Origin: Pseudonocardia sp. CNS-004
GTDB taxonomy: Bacteria; Actinomycetota; Actinomycetes; Mycobacteriales; Pseudonocardiaceae
Assembly (NCBI GenBank): GCA_001942185.1
Contig: MKJV01000085.1
Coordinates: forward strand, 1 to 64,000
Length of the DNA: 64,000 nt
Direction: 5' to 3'
Position numbers and translations under genes: made by a program. Positions within the stretch are counted from its first letter, which is position 1. Each line of letters begins with the position of its first letter. Below the pieces are notes generated by a model. It was not told the DNA's origin and ran no database searches. It saw nothing but the letters and a program-made list of their open reading frames with translations. Shown here piece after piece: positions 47,175-56,271 of this stretch.

Positions 47175-48817
47175 AGTGGGATGTTCCCGTGCTTGCGCGC
47201 GGGCACGGCCTCCCGCTTGGTGGCGAGCATCCGCAACGCCCGCGCCACGTGACCGCGGGTGTGCGACGGTGGGATGACACCGTCGATGTATCCGCGGTCG
47301 GCCGCGATGTAGGGGTTGGCGAGCGTGTCCTCGTACTCCTGCTGCAGCTCCGCGCGGCGGGTGGCGAGCTCGTCGCCCGACAGCTGGGAGAGCTCCTTGC
47401 GGTAGAGGATGCTGACCGCGCCCGCCGCGCCCGTGACGGCGATCTGCGCCGTGGGCCACGCGACGTTCACGTCCGCGCCGAGGTGCTTGGAGCCCATCAC
47501 GTCGTAGGCCCCGCCGTACGCCTTGCGCGTGATCACGGTGACCTTTCCGACGGTGGCCTCGGCGTAGGCGTAGATCAGCTTCGCGCCGCGGCGGATGATC
47601 CCGTTCCACTCCTGGTCGGTGCCGGGCAGGAAGCCGGGGACGTCCACGAACGTGAGGATCGGGATGTTGAACGCGTCGCACGTGCGGACGAACCGGGCGG
47701 CCTTCTCGGAGGCGTCGATGTCCAGGCAGCCCGCGAACTGCGTGGGCTGGTTGGCCACCACACCGACCGACCGGCCGTCGACGCGCCCGAAACCGACCAC
47801 GATGTTCGGTGCGAAGAGCGCGTGGACCTCGAGGAACTCACCGTCGTCGAGCACCCGGGTGATCACCTCGTGCATGTCGTACGGGGTGTTGGGGGAGTCC
47901 GGGATGATCGAGTCGAGCTCGAGGTCGGTGTCGGTGAGCGCGTCGGCGATCGCGCCGTCCGTCGGCTCGGGCGAGGCGAACGCGGGCGGATCGGACAGGT
48001 TGTTCGACGGCAGGAACGACAGCAGTTCCTTGACGTAGGAGAACCCGTCGGCCTCGTCCTCGGCCAGGTAGTGCGCCACACCCGACTTCGAGTTGTGGGC
48101 CCGGCCGCCGCCGAGCTCCTCGAAGTCGACGTCCTCACCGGTGACCGTCTTGATGATGTCCGGACCGGTGATGAACATGTGGCTGGTGCCGTCGACCATC
48201 ACCGTGAAGTCGGTGATGGCGGGCGAGTACACGGCGCCGCCCGCACACGGCCCCATCACGAGCGAGATCTGCGGGATCACCCCGGAGCTGCGCACGTTGC
48301 GCATGAAGATCTCGCCGTAGAGCCCGAGCGCGACCACGCCCTCCTGGATGCGTGCGCCGCCGCCGTCGTTGATGCCGATGACCGGGCAGCCGATCTTGGT
48401 GGCGAGGTCCATGACCTTGACGATCTTCTCGCCGTACACCTCGCCGAGCGCGCCGCCGAACACCGTGGCGTCCTGGCTGAACACCGCGACCGGCCGGCCG
48501 TCGACCGTGCCGGTGCCGGTGACGACCCCGTCGCCGAACGGGCGTTTGTCCTGCATGCCGAAGCTGGTGGACCGGTGCCGCGTGAGCGCGTCGAGTTCGA
48601 CGAACGAGCCGGGGTCGAGCAGCTGGTCGATGCGCTCGCGTGCGGTCTGGCGGCCCTTCGCGTGCTGCCGCTCCACGGCGGCCTCGCTGCCCGCGTGCAC
48701 CGCGCCGTCCATGCGCTGGTACAGGTCGGACAGCTTGCCCGCGGTGGTGTGACTGTAATGATCCCTATCGGCGGGCTCGTCGGGGCCGGACGCGAACGGC
48801 TCCGTTGCGGCGCTCAT
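47171..48817 (-). CDS. accD5: Acyl-CoA carboxylase beta (carboxyltransferase) subunit
   Basis: Intact 548-residue carboxyltransferase that moves CO2 from biotin to propionyl-CoA or acetyl-CoA, giving methylmalonyl- or malonyl-CoA. Clear segments are RQTARERIDQLLDPGSFVEL, VFSQDATVFGGALGEVYGEK, INDGGGARIQEGV, MGPCAGGAVYSPAITDF, FVDVPGFLPGTDQEWNGIIR and TRKAYGGAYDVM. The gene order birA-accD5-accE5 matches mycobacteria, hence the symbol; substrate preference is inferred. ATG 48817; an upstream extension to 48868 is less likely. Confidence 0.94.
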   Translation of the reverse strand: MSAATEPFASGPDEPADRDHYSHTTAGKLSDLYQRMDGAVHAGSEAAVERQHAKGRQTARERIDQLLDPGSFVELDALTRHRSTSFGMQDKRPFGDGVVTGTGTVDGRPVAVFSQDATVFGGALGEVYGEKIVKVMDLATKIGCPVIGINDGGGARIQEGVVALGLYGEIFMRNVRSSGVIPQISLVMGPCAGGAVYSPAITDFTVMVDGTSHMFITGPDIIKTVTGEDVDFEELGGGRAHNSKSGVAHYLAEDEADGFSYVKELLSFLPSNNLSDPPAFASPEPTDGAIADALTDTDLELDSIIPDSPNTPYDMHEVITRVLDDGEFLEVHALFAPNIVVGFGRVDGRSVGVVANQPTQFAGCLDIDASEKAARFVRTCDAFNIPILTFVDVPGFLPGTDQEWNGIIRRGAKLIYAYAEATVGKVTVITRKAYGGAYDVMGSKHLGADVNVAWPTAQIAVTGAAGAVSILYRKELSQLSGDELATRRAELQQEYEDTLANPYIAADRGYIDGVIPPSHTRGHVARALRMLATKREAVPARKHGNIPL

Positions 48818-48997
48818 GGCCTGGGAGCCTATCGCCGCTGACGGCTCCCTCGACGCGATGCGCGTCACGCAGCCGGGGAGTTGCGACGGGACGGCTCGGC
48901 GTGGCCCGCCGCACGTCCGGCGACGCCCGGCAGCCGTCCGTCGCGGGGGCCGCCACGGGCCAGCGGGCGGGCCGGGTCGGCGGTAGCGTCACGAGGC

Positions 48998-49804
48998 ATG
49001 CACCGGACCGTCGAGCCGCTGGACGCACAGGCGCTGCGGACCGCGCTCACCGGGCGGTGGGCGCAGGTGGATGTGGTGGAGCGCACCGGCTCCACCAACG
49101 CCGATCTCCTCGCCGCCGCTGCGGACGGCGCGCCCGACCGCACCGTTCTCGTCGCCGAGCACCAGCACGCCGGCCGCGGAAGGCTCGCGCGCACGTGGGT
49201 GGCCCCGCCGGGCACCGGGATCACGGTCAGCGTGCTGTTCCGCCCCACCGGCGTGCCGCCGGCCCGGTTCGCGTGGCTACCGCTGCTCGCCGGGCTCTCG
49301 CTCCTCGACAGCGTCCGGCTCGTCTGCGACGTCCCCGCCGGTCTCAAGTGGCCCAACGACCTGCTGCTCGGCCCCGGCAGGCGCAAGGCGGCCGGCATCC
49401 TCGCCGAGGTCGCCGACGCCGTCCGACCGGCGGTCGTGGTGGGGATCGGGCTGAACGTCGCGGCGTCGCCGCCCGACCAACCCGGCGCGACGTCGCTGGC
49501 CGCCGAGGGCGCCGCCGTCGACCGCACCCGGATGCTCACCACCCTGCTCGAGCGGCTCGCCGAACGCGAGGAGCAGTGGCGCGACGGCCGCGGCGACGCG
49601 GAGTCCACCCGGCTGCGCGCCGACTACCGGGCGGGGTGCATCACCCTCGGTGCGGAGGTCAAGGTCGAGCTGCCCGGCGGCGCGGCGCTGCACGGCATCG
49701 CCGAGGACGTCGACGCCGACGGGCGGCTGCTGCTGCTCGACGGAGCGGGCCACCGCCGCGCCGTCGCGGCGGGCGACGTCGTGCACCTGCGCCCTTCCGG
49801 GTAG
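48998..49804 (+). CDS. birA: Biotin--[acetyl-CoA-carboxylase] ligase
   Basis: Intact 268-residue biotin protein ligase, which activates biotin with ATP and attaches it to the EAMKMEN lysine of the carboxylase alpha chain. Catalytic features are ERTGSTNADLLA, the biotin/AMP loop EHQHAGRGRLARTWVAP, SVLFRP, GLKWPNDLLL and RKAAGILAE. It lacks an N-terminal DNA-binding domain, so it is not a repressor. Divergent from accD across 180 bp, as in mycobacteria. Confidence 0.94.
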   Translation: MHRTVEPLDAQALRTALTGRWAQVDVVERTGSTNADLLAAAADGAPDRTVLVAEHQHAGRGRLARTWVAPPGTGITVSVLFRPTGVPPARFAWLPLLAGLSLLDSVRLVCDVPAGLKWPNDLLLGPGRRKAAGILAEVADAVRPAVVVGIGLNVAASPPDQPGATSLAAEGAAVDRTRMLTTLLERLAEREEQWRDGRGDAESTRLRADYRAGCITLGAEVKVELPGGAALHGIAEDVDADGRLLLLDGAGHRRAVAAGDVVHLRPSG

Positions 49805-49864
49805 CGCTGCACGGTCTGCGCGTCGTCCCGGCAGGGTGGCGCACCGAGCGCCTACCGTGGATCC

Positions 49865-50343
49865 GTGGCCTATCCGGACGATCTGCTCGTCGATGGCGAA
49901 CAGGTGGTCGTGCACCGGCACCCGCACTGGAAGATGCTGGTCCTGCCGGTGCTGGCGCTGCTGCTCGTCGTCGGGGTCGCGAGCTTCCTCGCCGCGCTCG
50001 TGAGCGCCAGGCCTGGGCCGCCTGGGTGTGGCTCGGGCTCGCCGCCGCGGGCCTGGCGCTCGTCGGCCGGTTCACGCTCTACCCGGTCGTGCGCTGGCGC
50101 ACCACGCACTTCGTGGTGACCGATCGCCGGGTGCTCGTGCGGGAGGGCGTGTTCGCCCGCCACGGGATGGACATCCCGTCGAAGCGGATCAGCGGTGTGC
50201 AGTTCCGGCAGGGCCTGTTGGACCGCATCCTCGGATCGGGCACGCTGGTCATCGAGTCGGACTCCGACGAGTCGCTCGAGTTCGACGACGTCCCGGGCGT
50301 GCGGCGCGTGCACGCCGTGCTCTACGACGAGGTGTCCCCGTGA
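49865..50343 (+). CDS. PH-domain membrane protein, YdbS/bPH2 type (one frame break)
   Basis: About 160 residues with two membrane helices (MLVLPVLALLLVVGVASFLAAL and LGLAAAGLALVGRFTLYPV) followed by a bacterial PH-like domain: TTHFVVTDRRVLVREGVFAR, MDIPSKRISGVQFRQGLLDRI and SGTLVIESDSDESLEFDDV. A break near 50010 lies between the helices. GTG 49865. Its position between birA and the purine/GtrA genes is the same as that of the mycobacterial PH-domain protein Rv3278c. Function unknown. Its stop overlaps the next start (GTGA). Confidence 0.88.
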
Positions 50344-51274
50344 CGAGACCACTGCCGATGCCGGTGCCGGCGCGGGCCTGCCGGAACACGTCACCATCTA
50401 CGAGGTCGGTGCCCGCGACGGGTTGCAGAACGAGTCCGGGATCGTGCCGGTCGAGGTGAAGGCGGAGTTCCTGCACCGGCTCGCGGCCGCGGGGCTGCGC
50501 GTGCTGGAGGCCACCAGCTTCGTGCACCCGAAGTGGGTGCCGCAGCTCGCCGACGCCGGCGACCTCCTGCGGTTGCTCGTGCGGGCCGACGGCGCGGACT
50601 ACCCGGTGCTGGTGCCCAACGAGCGCGGGCTCGACCGGGCGCTCGACGCGGGCGTCTCCCACATCGCGATCTTCGCGAGCGCCACCGACACCTTCGCCCA
50701 GCGCAACCTCAACAGCACCCTCGACGCGCAGTTCGGCATGTTCGAGCCCGTGGTGACGCGGGCGCTCGCGGCGGGGCTGCGGGTGCGCGGGTACGTGTCG
50801 ATGTGCTTCGGCGACCCCTGGGAGGGCGCCGTGCCACCGGAGCAGGTGGCCGCGGTGACGCGCAGGCTGGCGGGCATGGGCTGTCACCAGATCTCGCTCG
50901 GCGACACCATCGGCACCGGCACCCCGGGGCACGTCGACGCCGTGCTCGACGCGTGCGTCGCGGCGGAGGTGCCGATCCGCCAGCTCGCGGTGCACTTCCA
51001 CGACACCTACGGCCAGGCACTGGCCAACACGCTCGCCGCCCTGCGCCGCGGCGTGCGCACGGTCGACGCGAGCGCAGGCGGGCTCGGCGGCTGCCCCTAC
51101 GCCGAGTCGGCCACCGGCAACCTCGCCACCGAGGACCTCGTGTGGATGCTCGACGGCCTCGGCATCGGGCACGGCGTCGACCTCGACGCGCTGGTCGCCA
51201 CGAGCGTGTGGATGGCCGAGCACCTGGGGCGTCCGTCGCCGTCGCGGGTGGTGCGGGCGCTGGCGGGCGGGTGA
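50340..51274 (+). CDS. Hydroxymethylglutaryl-CoA lyase (one frame break near the start)
   Basis: About 311-residue HMG-CoA lyase, splitting HMG-CoA into acetoacetate and acetyl-CoA in leucine breakdown. Motifs are YEVGARDGLQNES, EATSFVHPKWVPQLADA, the metal-site SLGDTIGTGTPG and VHFHDTYGQALAN, and the catalytic-cysteine loop GGLGGCPYAESATGN. The frame containing these has no start; the GTG at 50340 reaches it with one inserted base near 50378. The start overlaps the PH-gene stop. It may feed acetyl-CoA to the carboxylase encoded nearby, but that link is loose. Confidence 0.93.
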
Positions 51275-51382
51275 GGGCCACGCTACCTGCGCAACTGCGT
51301 CAGACTGTCGGAGCGACGCGCCATCCCTCGTTCTGTCGGTGGCGCGCGCCACAATGGCGCAGACCGTTCTAGGAGGTGCGCA

Positions 51383-51961
51383 GTGGCGCTGTCGATCCCC
51401 CGGGAGCTGATGACTCTCGACGCGTGGGACGCCCTGCCAGAGGACAACTCGGCGCACTACGAGCTGCAGGAAGGCGTGCTCGTCGTGTCGCCGAAACCAG
51501 CGAAGAGGCATCAGCTCGCGGTCGTGCGGCTCGCCTCGCAGATGGAGCATCAGCTGTCTGTGGAGTGGGACGTCGTCCCCGATTTCGAGGTCGTCGTGCA
51601 GGCCGACGGGCCGGCCACTGTTCGGGCACCGGATCTCGTCATGGTGCGTGCAGACGCCGCCGAGAACCGTGTGGCGGCCGGCGATGTGCTTCTCGCCGTC
51701 GAGATCATCTCTCCGGGATCGCGCAAGATCGACACCCAGATGAAGCACTTCGAGTACGCCGAGGCGGGGATCCCCCATTACTGGGTCGTCGATCTCGACC
51801 CACCCGCGCCGTCGATCACGGTGTACGGGCTGGGTGCCCCGGACGACGGGTACGTGGAGAGCCAGACGGCCACGGGCGTGCTGACCGTCCATGAGCCGTT
51901 CGAGATGCGGATTGATGTCGAAGCGCTCGTCGACCGGCGTCCCAGCCGATCGGAGGGGTGA
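51383..51961 (+). CDS. Uma2 family endonuclease-like protein
   Basis: Intact 192-residue protein of the Uma2 (DUF820) family, a PD-(D/E)xK nuclease fold. Core residues: HYELQEGVLVVSPKP, ATVRAPDLVMVRADAA (aspartate), LLAVEIISPGSRKIDTQMK (glutamate and lysine) and YAEAGIPHYWVVDLD. The family is very common in actinobacteria and cyanobacteria; DNA cleavage in vivo is rarely shown. The GTG at 51383 has AGGAGGTGCGCA upstream. Monocistronic, possibly an inserted gene, as it breaks the conserved order. Confidence 0.9.
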   Translation: MALSIPRELMTLDAWDALPEDNSAHYELQEGVLVVSPKPAKRHQLAVVRLASQMEHQLSVEWDVVPDFEVVVQADGPATVRAPDLVMVRADAAENRVAAGDVLLAVEIISPGSRKIDTQMKHFEYAEAGIPHYWVVDLDPPAPSITVYGLGAPDDGYVESQTATGVLTVHEPFEMRIDVEALVDRRPSRSEG

Positions 51962-52021
51962 CCTGGGGCACTGATCGTGCTTACGGTCGACGTTCCCCGT
52001 CAGCGACGACTGGAGCGGCTC

Positions 52022-53191
52022 GTGTCCCGACTGAGGTTCGGCATCTTCCTGGCCCCCTTCCACCCTGCAGGCGAGAACCCGACCAGCGCGCTGCAGCGCG
52101 ACCTCCGACTCGTCGAGCACCTCGACGAGCTGGGGTACGACGAGGCGTGGATCGGTGAGCACCACTCCGCGGGGTCGGAGATCATCGCGTCGCCGGAGAT
52201 CTTCATCGCCGCGGCGGCGGAGCGTACGAAGCACATCCGGCTCGGCACCGGCGTGGTGTCGCTGAGCTACCACAACCCGCTGTGGGTGGCGGAGCGGATC
52301 GTGCTGCTCGACCACCTGACGCGTGGCCGCGTGATGCTCGGCGTCGGCCCGGGGTCGCTGCCCACCGACTCGGCGATGATCGGGCTCAACCCGACCGACA
52401 CCCGCGAGCTGCTGGAGGAGAACCTCGACATCGTCATGCGGCTGCTGCGCAGCGACGAGCCGGTCACGGCCACCACCCGCACCCACCGGCTGATCGACGC
52501 GCGGCTGCACCTGCGGCCCTACTCGGACCCGCTGTTCGACGTCGCCGTGGCCGCGGTGGCCTCGCCCACCGGGCCGCGGCTGGCCGGCCGCCACGGCGCC
52601 GGCCTGCTGTCCATCGGCGCCACCCTCACCAAGGAGGGCTTCGACGCCCTCGCCCACCACTGGAACGTCATGGAGGAGCGGGCGGCCACCTTCGGTACGT
52701 CCGTGCACCGGGCGGCGTGGCGGCTCGTCGGGCTCATGCACGTCGCGGAGACGCGCGAGCAGGCGTACCGGGACGTCGAGCACGGCATCGAGCAGTGGTT
52801 CCGCTACTTCCAGAAGGTCGCCGCGTTCCCGCAGATGGCCGTGGAGGGCGGCGACGTCCGCGAGATGATCGACTTCGTGAACGAGGCGGGCATCGGCGCC
52901 ATCGGCACGCCCGATGACGCCGCGGCGCAGGTGCAGCGGCTCGTCGACCAGTCCGGCGGATTCGGCGCGATGCTGCTGCTCGCGCACGAGTGGGCGAACC
53001 CGCAGGCCACCCGCCGCTCGTACGAGCTGATCGCCCAGCACGTCATGCCGCGGTTCCAGGGGCAGGCGCAGCCCACGCTCGACGCCAAGGCGCGGGCCAG
53101 CGAGGCCCGCTCCGGCCACGCCGAGCAGCAGGTGGCGGCGGTCGCCCACATGACGGAGAAGTACCAGAAGGAGCTGGCCGACCGCGGCTAG
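52022..53191 (+). CDS. LLM-class flavin-dependent oxidoreductase
   Basis: Intact enzyme of about 389 residues with the luciferase-like TIM barrel, using FMN or F420. Features include RFGIFLAPFHPAGENPTSAL, EHLDELGYDEAWIGEHHSAG, RLGTGVVSLSYHNPLWVAER, GRVMLGVGPGSLPTDSAMIG and a C-terminal helical tail. The GLNP and HHSAG segments resemble alkane or bacterial-luciferase-like monooxygenases. The GTG at 52022 is preceded by GGAG at suitable distance; an upstream GTG at 51977 is in frame. Substrate unknown. It is convergent with the hotdog gene across a hairpin. Confidence 0.9.
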   Translation: MSRLRFGIFLAPFHPAGENPTSALQRDLRLVEHLDELGYDEAWIGEHHSAGSEIIASPEIFIAAAAERTKHIRLGTGVVSLSYHNPLWVAERIVLLDHLTRGRVMLGVGPGSLPTDSAMIGLNPTDTRELLEENLDIVMRLLRSDEPVTATTRTHRLIDARLHLRPYSDPLFDVAVAAVASPTGPRLAGRHGAGLLSIGATLTKEGFDALAHHWNVMEERAATFGTSVHRAAWRLVGLMHVAETREQAYRDVEHGIEQWFRYFQKVAAFPQMAVEGGDVREMIDFVNEAGIGAIGTPDDAAAQVQRLVDQSGGFGAMLLLAHEWANPQATRRSYELIAQHVMPRFQGQAQPTLDAKARASEARSGHAEQQVAAVAHMTEKYQKELADRG

Positions 53192-53209
53192 TGCCACGAA
53201 CCGCGACAT

Positions 53210-53245
53210 CGGTTGCCCACGGTTGCGGCAACAGCCGTGCAACCG
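53210..53245. terminator. Stem-loop between convergent genes
   Basis: CGGTTG...CACGG pairs with CCGTG-CAACCG, with a 2-nt bulge and an 11- to 12-nt loop. It lies 18 bp beyond the LLM stop and about 30 bp beyond the stop of the convergent hotdog gene, so it can serve both. Confidence 0.6.
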
Positions 53246-53276
53246 GTACGCGTGCCGGCCGGCGGCTGCGGCGCTG

Positions 53277-53719
53277 TCAGCCCCGGGTGCCGAACATCCC
53301 CGTGAAGACGCTGCGGAAGACCATCTCGTCGCCGCGGTGCAGGGAGGCGCGCAGCTTCACCAGGCCCAGGTTCGGGCGGCTGCGGGAGCGGCGCGCCTCC
53401 ACGACCTCCATCACCGCCCGCAGCTCGTCACCGGCGAACACCGGGGCGGGCCAGACGATCTCCTCCCCACCCGGTGAGCCGAGTGAGGCGGCGCGCGCGA
53501 GCACGCCGTCGTAGTAGGCGCGCATCCACAGCGACGCGGTGAACCAGCCCGACGCCGCGAGCCGCCGAAGATCGACGCCTTGCCGGCCTGCTCGTCCACG
53601 TGGAAGGGCTGCGGGTCGAACCGGCGGGCGAAGGTGACCATCTCGTCGTGGTCGACGACCGTGGTGCCGAGGTCGAAGACGCGGCCAGGGGTGAAGTCCT
53701 CGAAGTGGAGCTCCGTCAT
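53277..53719 (-). CDS. MaoC-type hotdog hydratase (one frame break)
   Basis: About 147-residue R-specific enoyl-CoA hydratase-like protein. FARRFDPQPFHVDEQAG carries the hydratase-2 D-x-x-x-x-H motif. The rest includes GWFTASLWMRAYYDG, IVWPAPVFAGDELRAVMEV and SRPNLGLVKLRASL. A break near 53560 separates the two halves. The start overlaps the stop of the hisN-like gene (ATGA), giving a coupled minus-strand set dinB-hisN-maoC. Its substrate acyl-CoA is unknown. Confidence 0.88.
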
Positions 53720-54504
53720 CGTCCGACGATCTCCAGGGCGGCCTTGTGGACGGCGCCGTTGGAGGCGATGCCGTCCCCGCCGGTGAACGTCTCCGCGCCG
53801 GAGAGGTCGGTGAGCACACCGCCCGCCTCGGTGAGGATCGGCACCAGCGCGGCGAGGTCCCACGGGCTCGCGGCGGCGTCCACGGCGAGGTCGAGCACCC
53901 CCTCGGCCACCAGGCAGTACATCCAGAAGTCGCCGAAGGCGCGCGTCTCCCAGCAGGAGTCGACGAGCCGCAGGTAGTCGTCGCGGCGGCGAGCTCGGCG
54001 AAGGTCTTGACGTCGGTGGTCGAGAGGTAGGCGTCGGCGAGGTCGCTCACGCCGGACACCTCGATCCGCCGGGTGCCCGACAGGTCCGACGCCCAGGCAC
54101 CCTCGCCGCGCGCGGCCCACCAGCGCCTGCCCAACGCGGGTGCGCTCGCCACCCCGACCACGGGTTCCCCGCGCACGGTGAGCGCGATCAGGGTGGCCCA
54201 CACCGGGCGCCCCGGGAGAAGTTCTTGGTGCCGTCGATCGGGTCGAGCACCCAGCCGCGTTCGAGGTCGGCGACGGCTCCGCCACGCTCCTCGCCGAGCA
54301 CCGCGTCGCCCGGACGTCCGCGGCGATCGTCGCGCGCAGCGCGTCCTCGACGGCCGTGTCGGCGTCGGTGACGGGGGTGCGGTCGGGTTTGCGGGTGACT
54401 CGCAGGTCGGCGGCGCGGAACCGGGCGACGGTGATCGCATCGGCCGTGTCGGCGAGGCGCAGGGCGAGCTCGAGATCGGCGTCCACGCCGCAAGCCTGCC
54501 TCAT
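53716..54504 (-). CDS. hisN: Inositol-monophosphatase family / histidinol-phosphatase (frame breaks)
   Basis: About 263 residues. Conserved metal-site motifs: RKPDRTPVTDADTAVEDALR, WVLDPIDGTKNFSRG, and in the C-terminal part WMYCLVAEGVLDLAVD plus SPWDLAALVPILTEAGG. The last matches the histidinol-phosphatase HisN subgroup, which would make this the last step of histidinol formation; an inositol- or other phosphatase cannot be excluded. Breaks near 54310, 54210 and 53985. The ATG at 54504 overlaps the dinB stop. Confidence 0.85.
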   Translation of the reverse strand: MRQACGVDADLELALRLADTADAITVARFRAADLRVTRKPDRTPVTDADTAVEDALRATIAADVRATRCSARSVAEPSPTSNAAGCSTRSTAPRTSPGAPGVGHPDRAHRARGTRGRGGERTRVGQALVGRARRGCLGVGPVGHPADRGVRRERPRRRLPLDHRRQDLRRARRRDDYLRLVDSCWETRAFGDFWMYCLVAEGVLDLAVDAAASPWDLAALVPILTEAGGVLTDLSGAETFTGGDGIASNGAVHKAALEIVGR

Positions 54505-55009
54505 TCGCCGGTGACGCCGTCGATCCGCTCCCGCAGCAGGTCGGCGTGGCCGTTGTGGCGGGCGTACTCCTCGACCATGTGCACGAGCACCCAGCGTGCC
54601 GACACCTGCTGTCCGGTGCGGCGGGTCATCATCACCTCCAGCGACGGGAGCGCCGCGGCGATCTCCCGGGCCCGCGCGCACTCGGCCCGCCACATGGTGA
54701 AGGCGGCGTCCGCGGTCGCCGGGTCAATGTTGTCGAAGTCGCCGTCCGGATCGCGTCCGAGTAGTACATCGGTGGGGCGTCCTCGCCGCCGAGGCCGCGC
54801 CGGAACCAGCTGCGTTCGACGTCGGCCATGTGGCGCACGAGGCCGAGCAGCGTCAGCGTCGACGGCGCAACGGCCGGGGTGGCGAGCTGCTCGGGGGTGA
54901 GGCCCGCGCACTTCAGCTCGAGGGTGGCGCGGTGGAAGTCGAGCCAGCCGGCGAGCATCGTGCGCTCGTCGGCGGCGCCGGGCGGACGCGGTCGGTTGTC
55001 GTCGGACAC
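54501..55009 (-). CDS. DinB family protein (one frame break)
   Basis: About 169-residue DinB/DUF664 four-helix protein. Helix segments RTMLAGWLDFHRATLELKCA, LTLLGLVRHMADVERSWFR and MVEEYARHNGHADLLRERIDG carry histidines that form the usual metal triad (H in VRHMADVE, H-x-x-x-H in EEYARHNGHAD). A break near 54755 falls in the loop after MYYSDA. Members are thiol-dependent metalloenzymes (mycothiol or bacillithiol transferases) in some cases; here the activity is unknown. Confidence 0.88.
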
Positions 55010-55066
55010 CTGCCGATGATCCCGCGCCGCCCGGAACGGGCTGCACTCCGGTCAGCGGGAATCCGG

Positions 55067-55363
55067 TCAGAGGGACCGGGCGAACGCGTGGATGTCGCGG
55101 ACGGTCGCGCGGTAGGCCTGCCGGAAGGACATGTCGGCGGCGTGGGTGAGGCCGAGGTCGACCTTCCCCGCCACCGGCACGCCCGCCCGCTGCAACGTGC
55201 GGAAGTACGCGATGCCCTCGTCGCGCAGCGGATCCAGCTCGTTGACCGTGATCACGTGCGGCGGCAGGCCCTCGACGTCGGCGGTGGTGGCGAAGTAGGG
55301 CCAGCAGAGCGGGTTCTCGGCGTTCTCGCCCGCCGGGTCGTAGACCGGGGTGCACTCGCGGGT
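55067..55363 (-). pseudogene. C-terminal remnant of an alpha/beta-hydrolase fold-3 esterase
   Basis: Only the last 100 or so residues of an esterase remain: VYDPAGENAENPLCWPYFAT, GLPPHVITVNELDPLRDEG, AGVPVAGKVDLGLTHAADMS and ATVRDIHAFARSL. The aspartate (NELDPL) and histidine (LTHAAD) positions of the triad survive, but the nucleophile elbow and entire N-terminal half are absent. Upstream the frame runs into unrelated sequence near 55363, where another gene fragment on the opposite strand begins. Confidence 0.7.
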
Positions 55364-55521
55364 CGGTGCGGAGACACACCGACGGGTCGTCCAGCCGACC
55401 CTCGAGATCGTCTGGTCAGTTCTACGGCTACCTGACGCTGACCACGGGTGAGCAACCCGACGCCGACCGGGCGGGGCGCGTGCTCCACGCGCTCCTGCCC
55501 GCGGTCCCGGCGAACGGGTGA
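55364..55521 (+). pseudogene. Possible C-terminal remnant of a TetR-type regulator
   Basis: Plus-strand peptide VVQPTLEIVW, then after a one-base break QFYGYLTLTTGEQPDADRAG and VLHALLPAVPANG with a stop at 55521. The style (a hydrophobic QFYGYLTL helix, then a short final helix) is that of the ligand-binding end of TetR regulators. No DNA-binding part is present. The identification is tentative. Confidence 0.35.
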
Positions 55522-55604
55522 CCACGACACCGGATCGGCGCCGGGATGTGCGCCATGTGGTCGCGGACCCGCACCGATGATCCCGCGCTGCCTAGACTTG
55601 CCCG

Positions 55605-56260
55605 GTGACCACCGTCCTGCTGGCCGAGGACGACGCCGCGATCGCCGAGCCCCTGTCCAGGGCGCTGCAACGTGAGGGGTACGTCGTCGAGGTCGCCACC
55701 GACGGCGGCGCCGCGCTCGAGCACGTGCGGCGCGGCCAGGTGGACCTGCTCGTGCTCGACCTGGGCCTGCCCGGTATGGACGGCCTCGAGGTCTGCCGGC
55801 GGGTGCGGCTGGACGACCCGGACCTGCCCGTCCTGATGCTCACCGCCCGCACCGACGAGGTCGACTTCGTCGTCGGGCTGGACGCGGGCGCGACGACTAC
55901 GTCGGCAAGCCGTTCCGGCTGGCCGAGCTCCTCGCGCGCGTGCGGGCGCTGCTGCGCAGGCTCACCCCGGAGGCCGTCGAGGTGGGCGGCGTGCGGATGG
56001 AGCTGTCCGGTCGCCGGGTGCTCGTCGACGGCGCCGAGGTGGGCCTCGCCAACAAGGAGTTCGAGCTGCTGCGGGTGCTGCTCCTGCGGGCCGGCCAGGT
56101 CGTCACGCGGGAGGAGATCCTGCGCGAGGTGTGGAACGACCCGGACATGAAGACGTCCAAGACGCTCGACATGCACATGTCCTGGCTGCGGCGCAAGATC
56201 GGCGGCGAGCACCGGATCGCGACGGTGCGCGGCGTCGGCTTCCGTTTCAACCACGACTAG
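55605..56260 (+). CDS. OmpR-family response regulator (one frame break)
   Basis: About 219 residues: receiver domain with acidic pocket LAEDDAAIAE, phosphoacceptor aspartate in LLVLDLGLPGMDGLE, threonine in LMLTAR, and lysine in DDYVGKPFRLAELLARV (after a break near 55895). The winged-helix output domain is RVLVDGAEVGLANKEFELL, VVTREEILREVW and HMSWLRRKIGGE. GTG 55605. The sensor kinase follows after 11 bp, so the two form a two-component system of unknown signal. Confidence 0.92.
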
Positions 56261-56271
56261 GGACTCGACCC

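Noticed and set aside
50249..53242. A 997-codon minus-strand open frame
   Set aside because: Antisense shadow of the HMG-CoA lyase, Uma2 and LLM genes, all of which show catalytic motifs on the plus strand.
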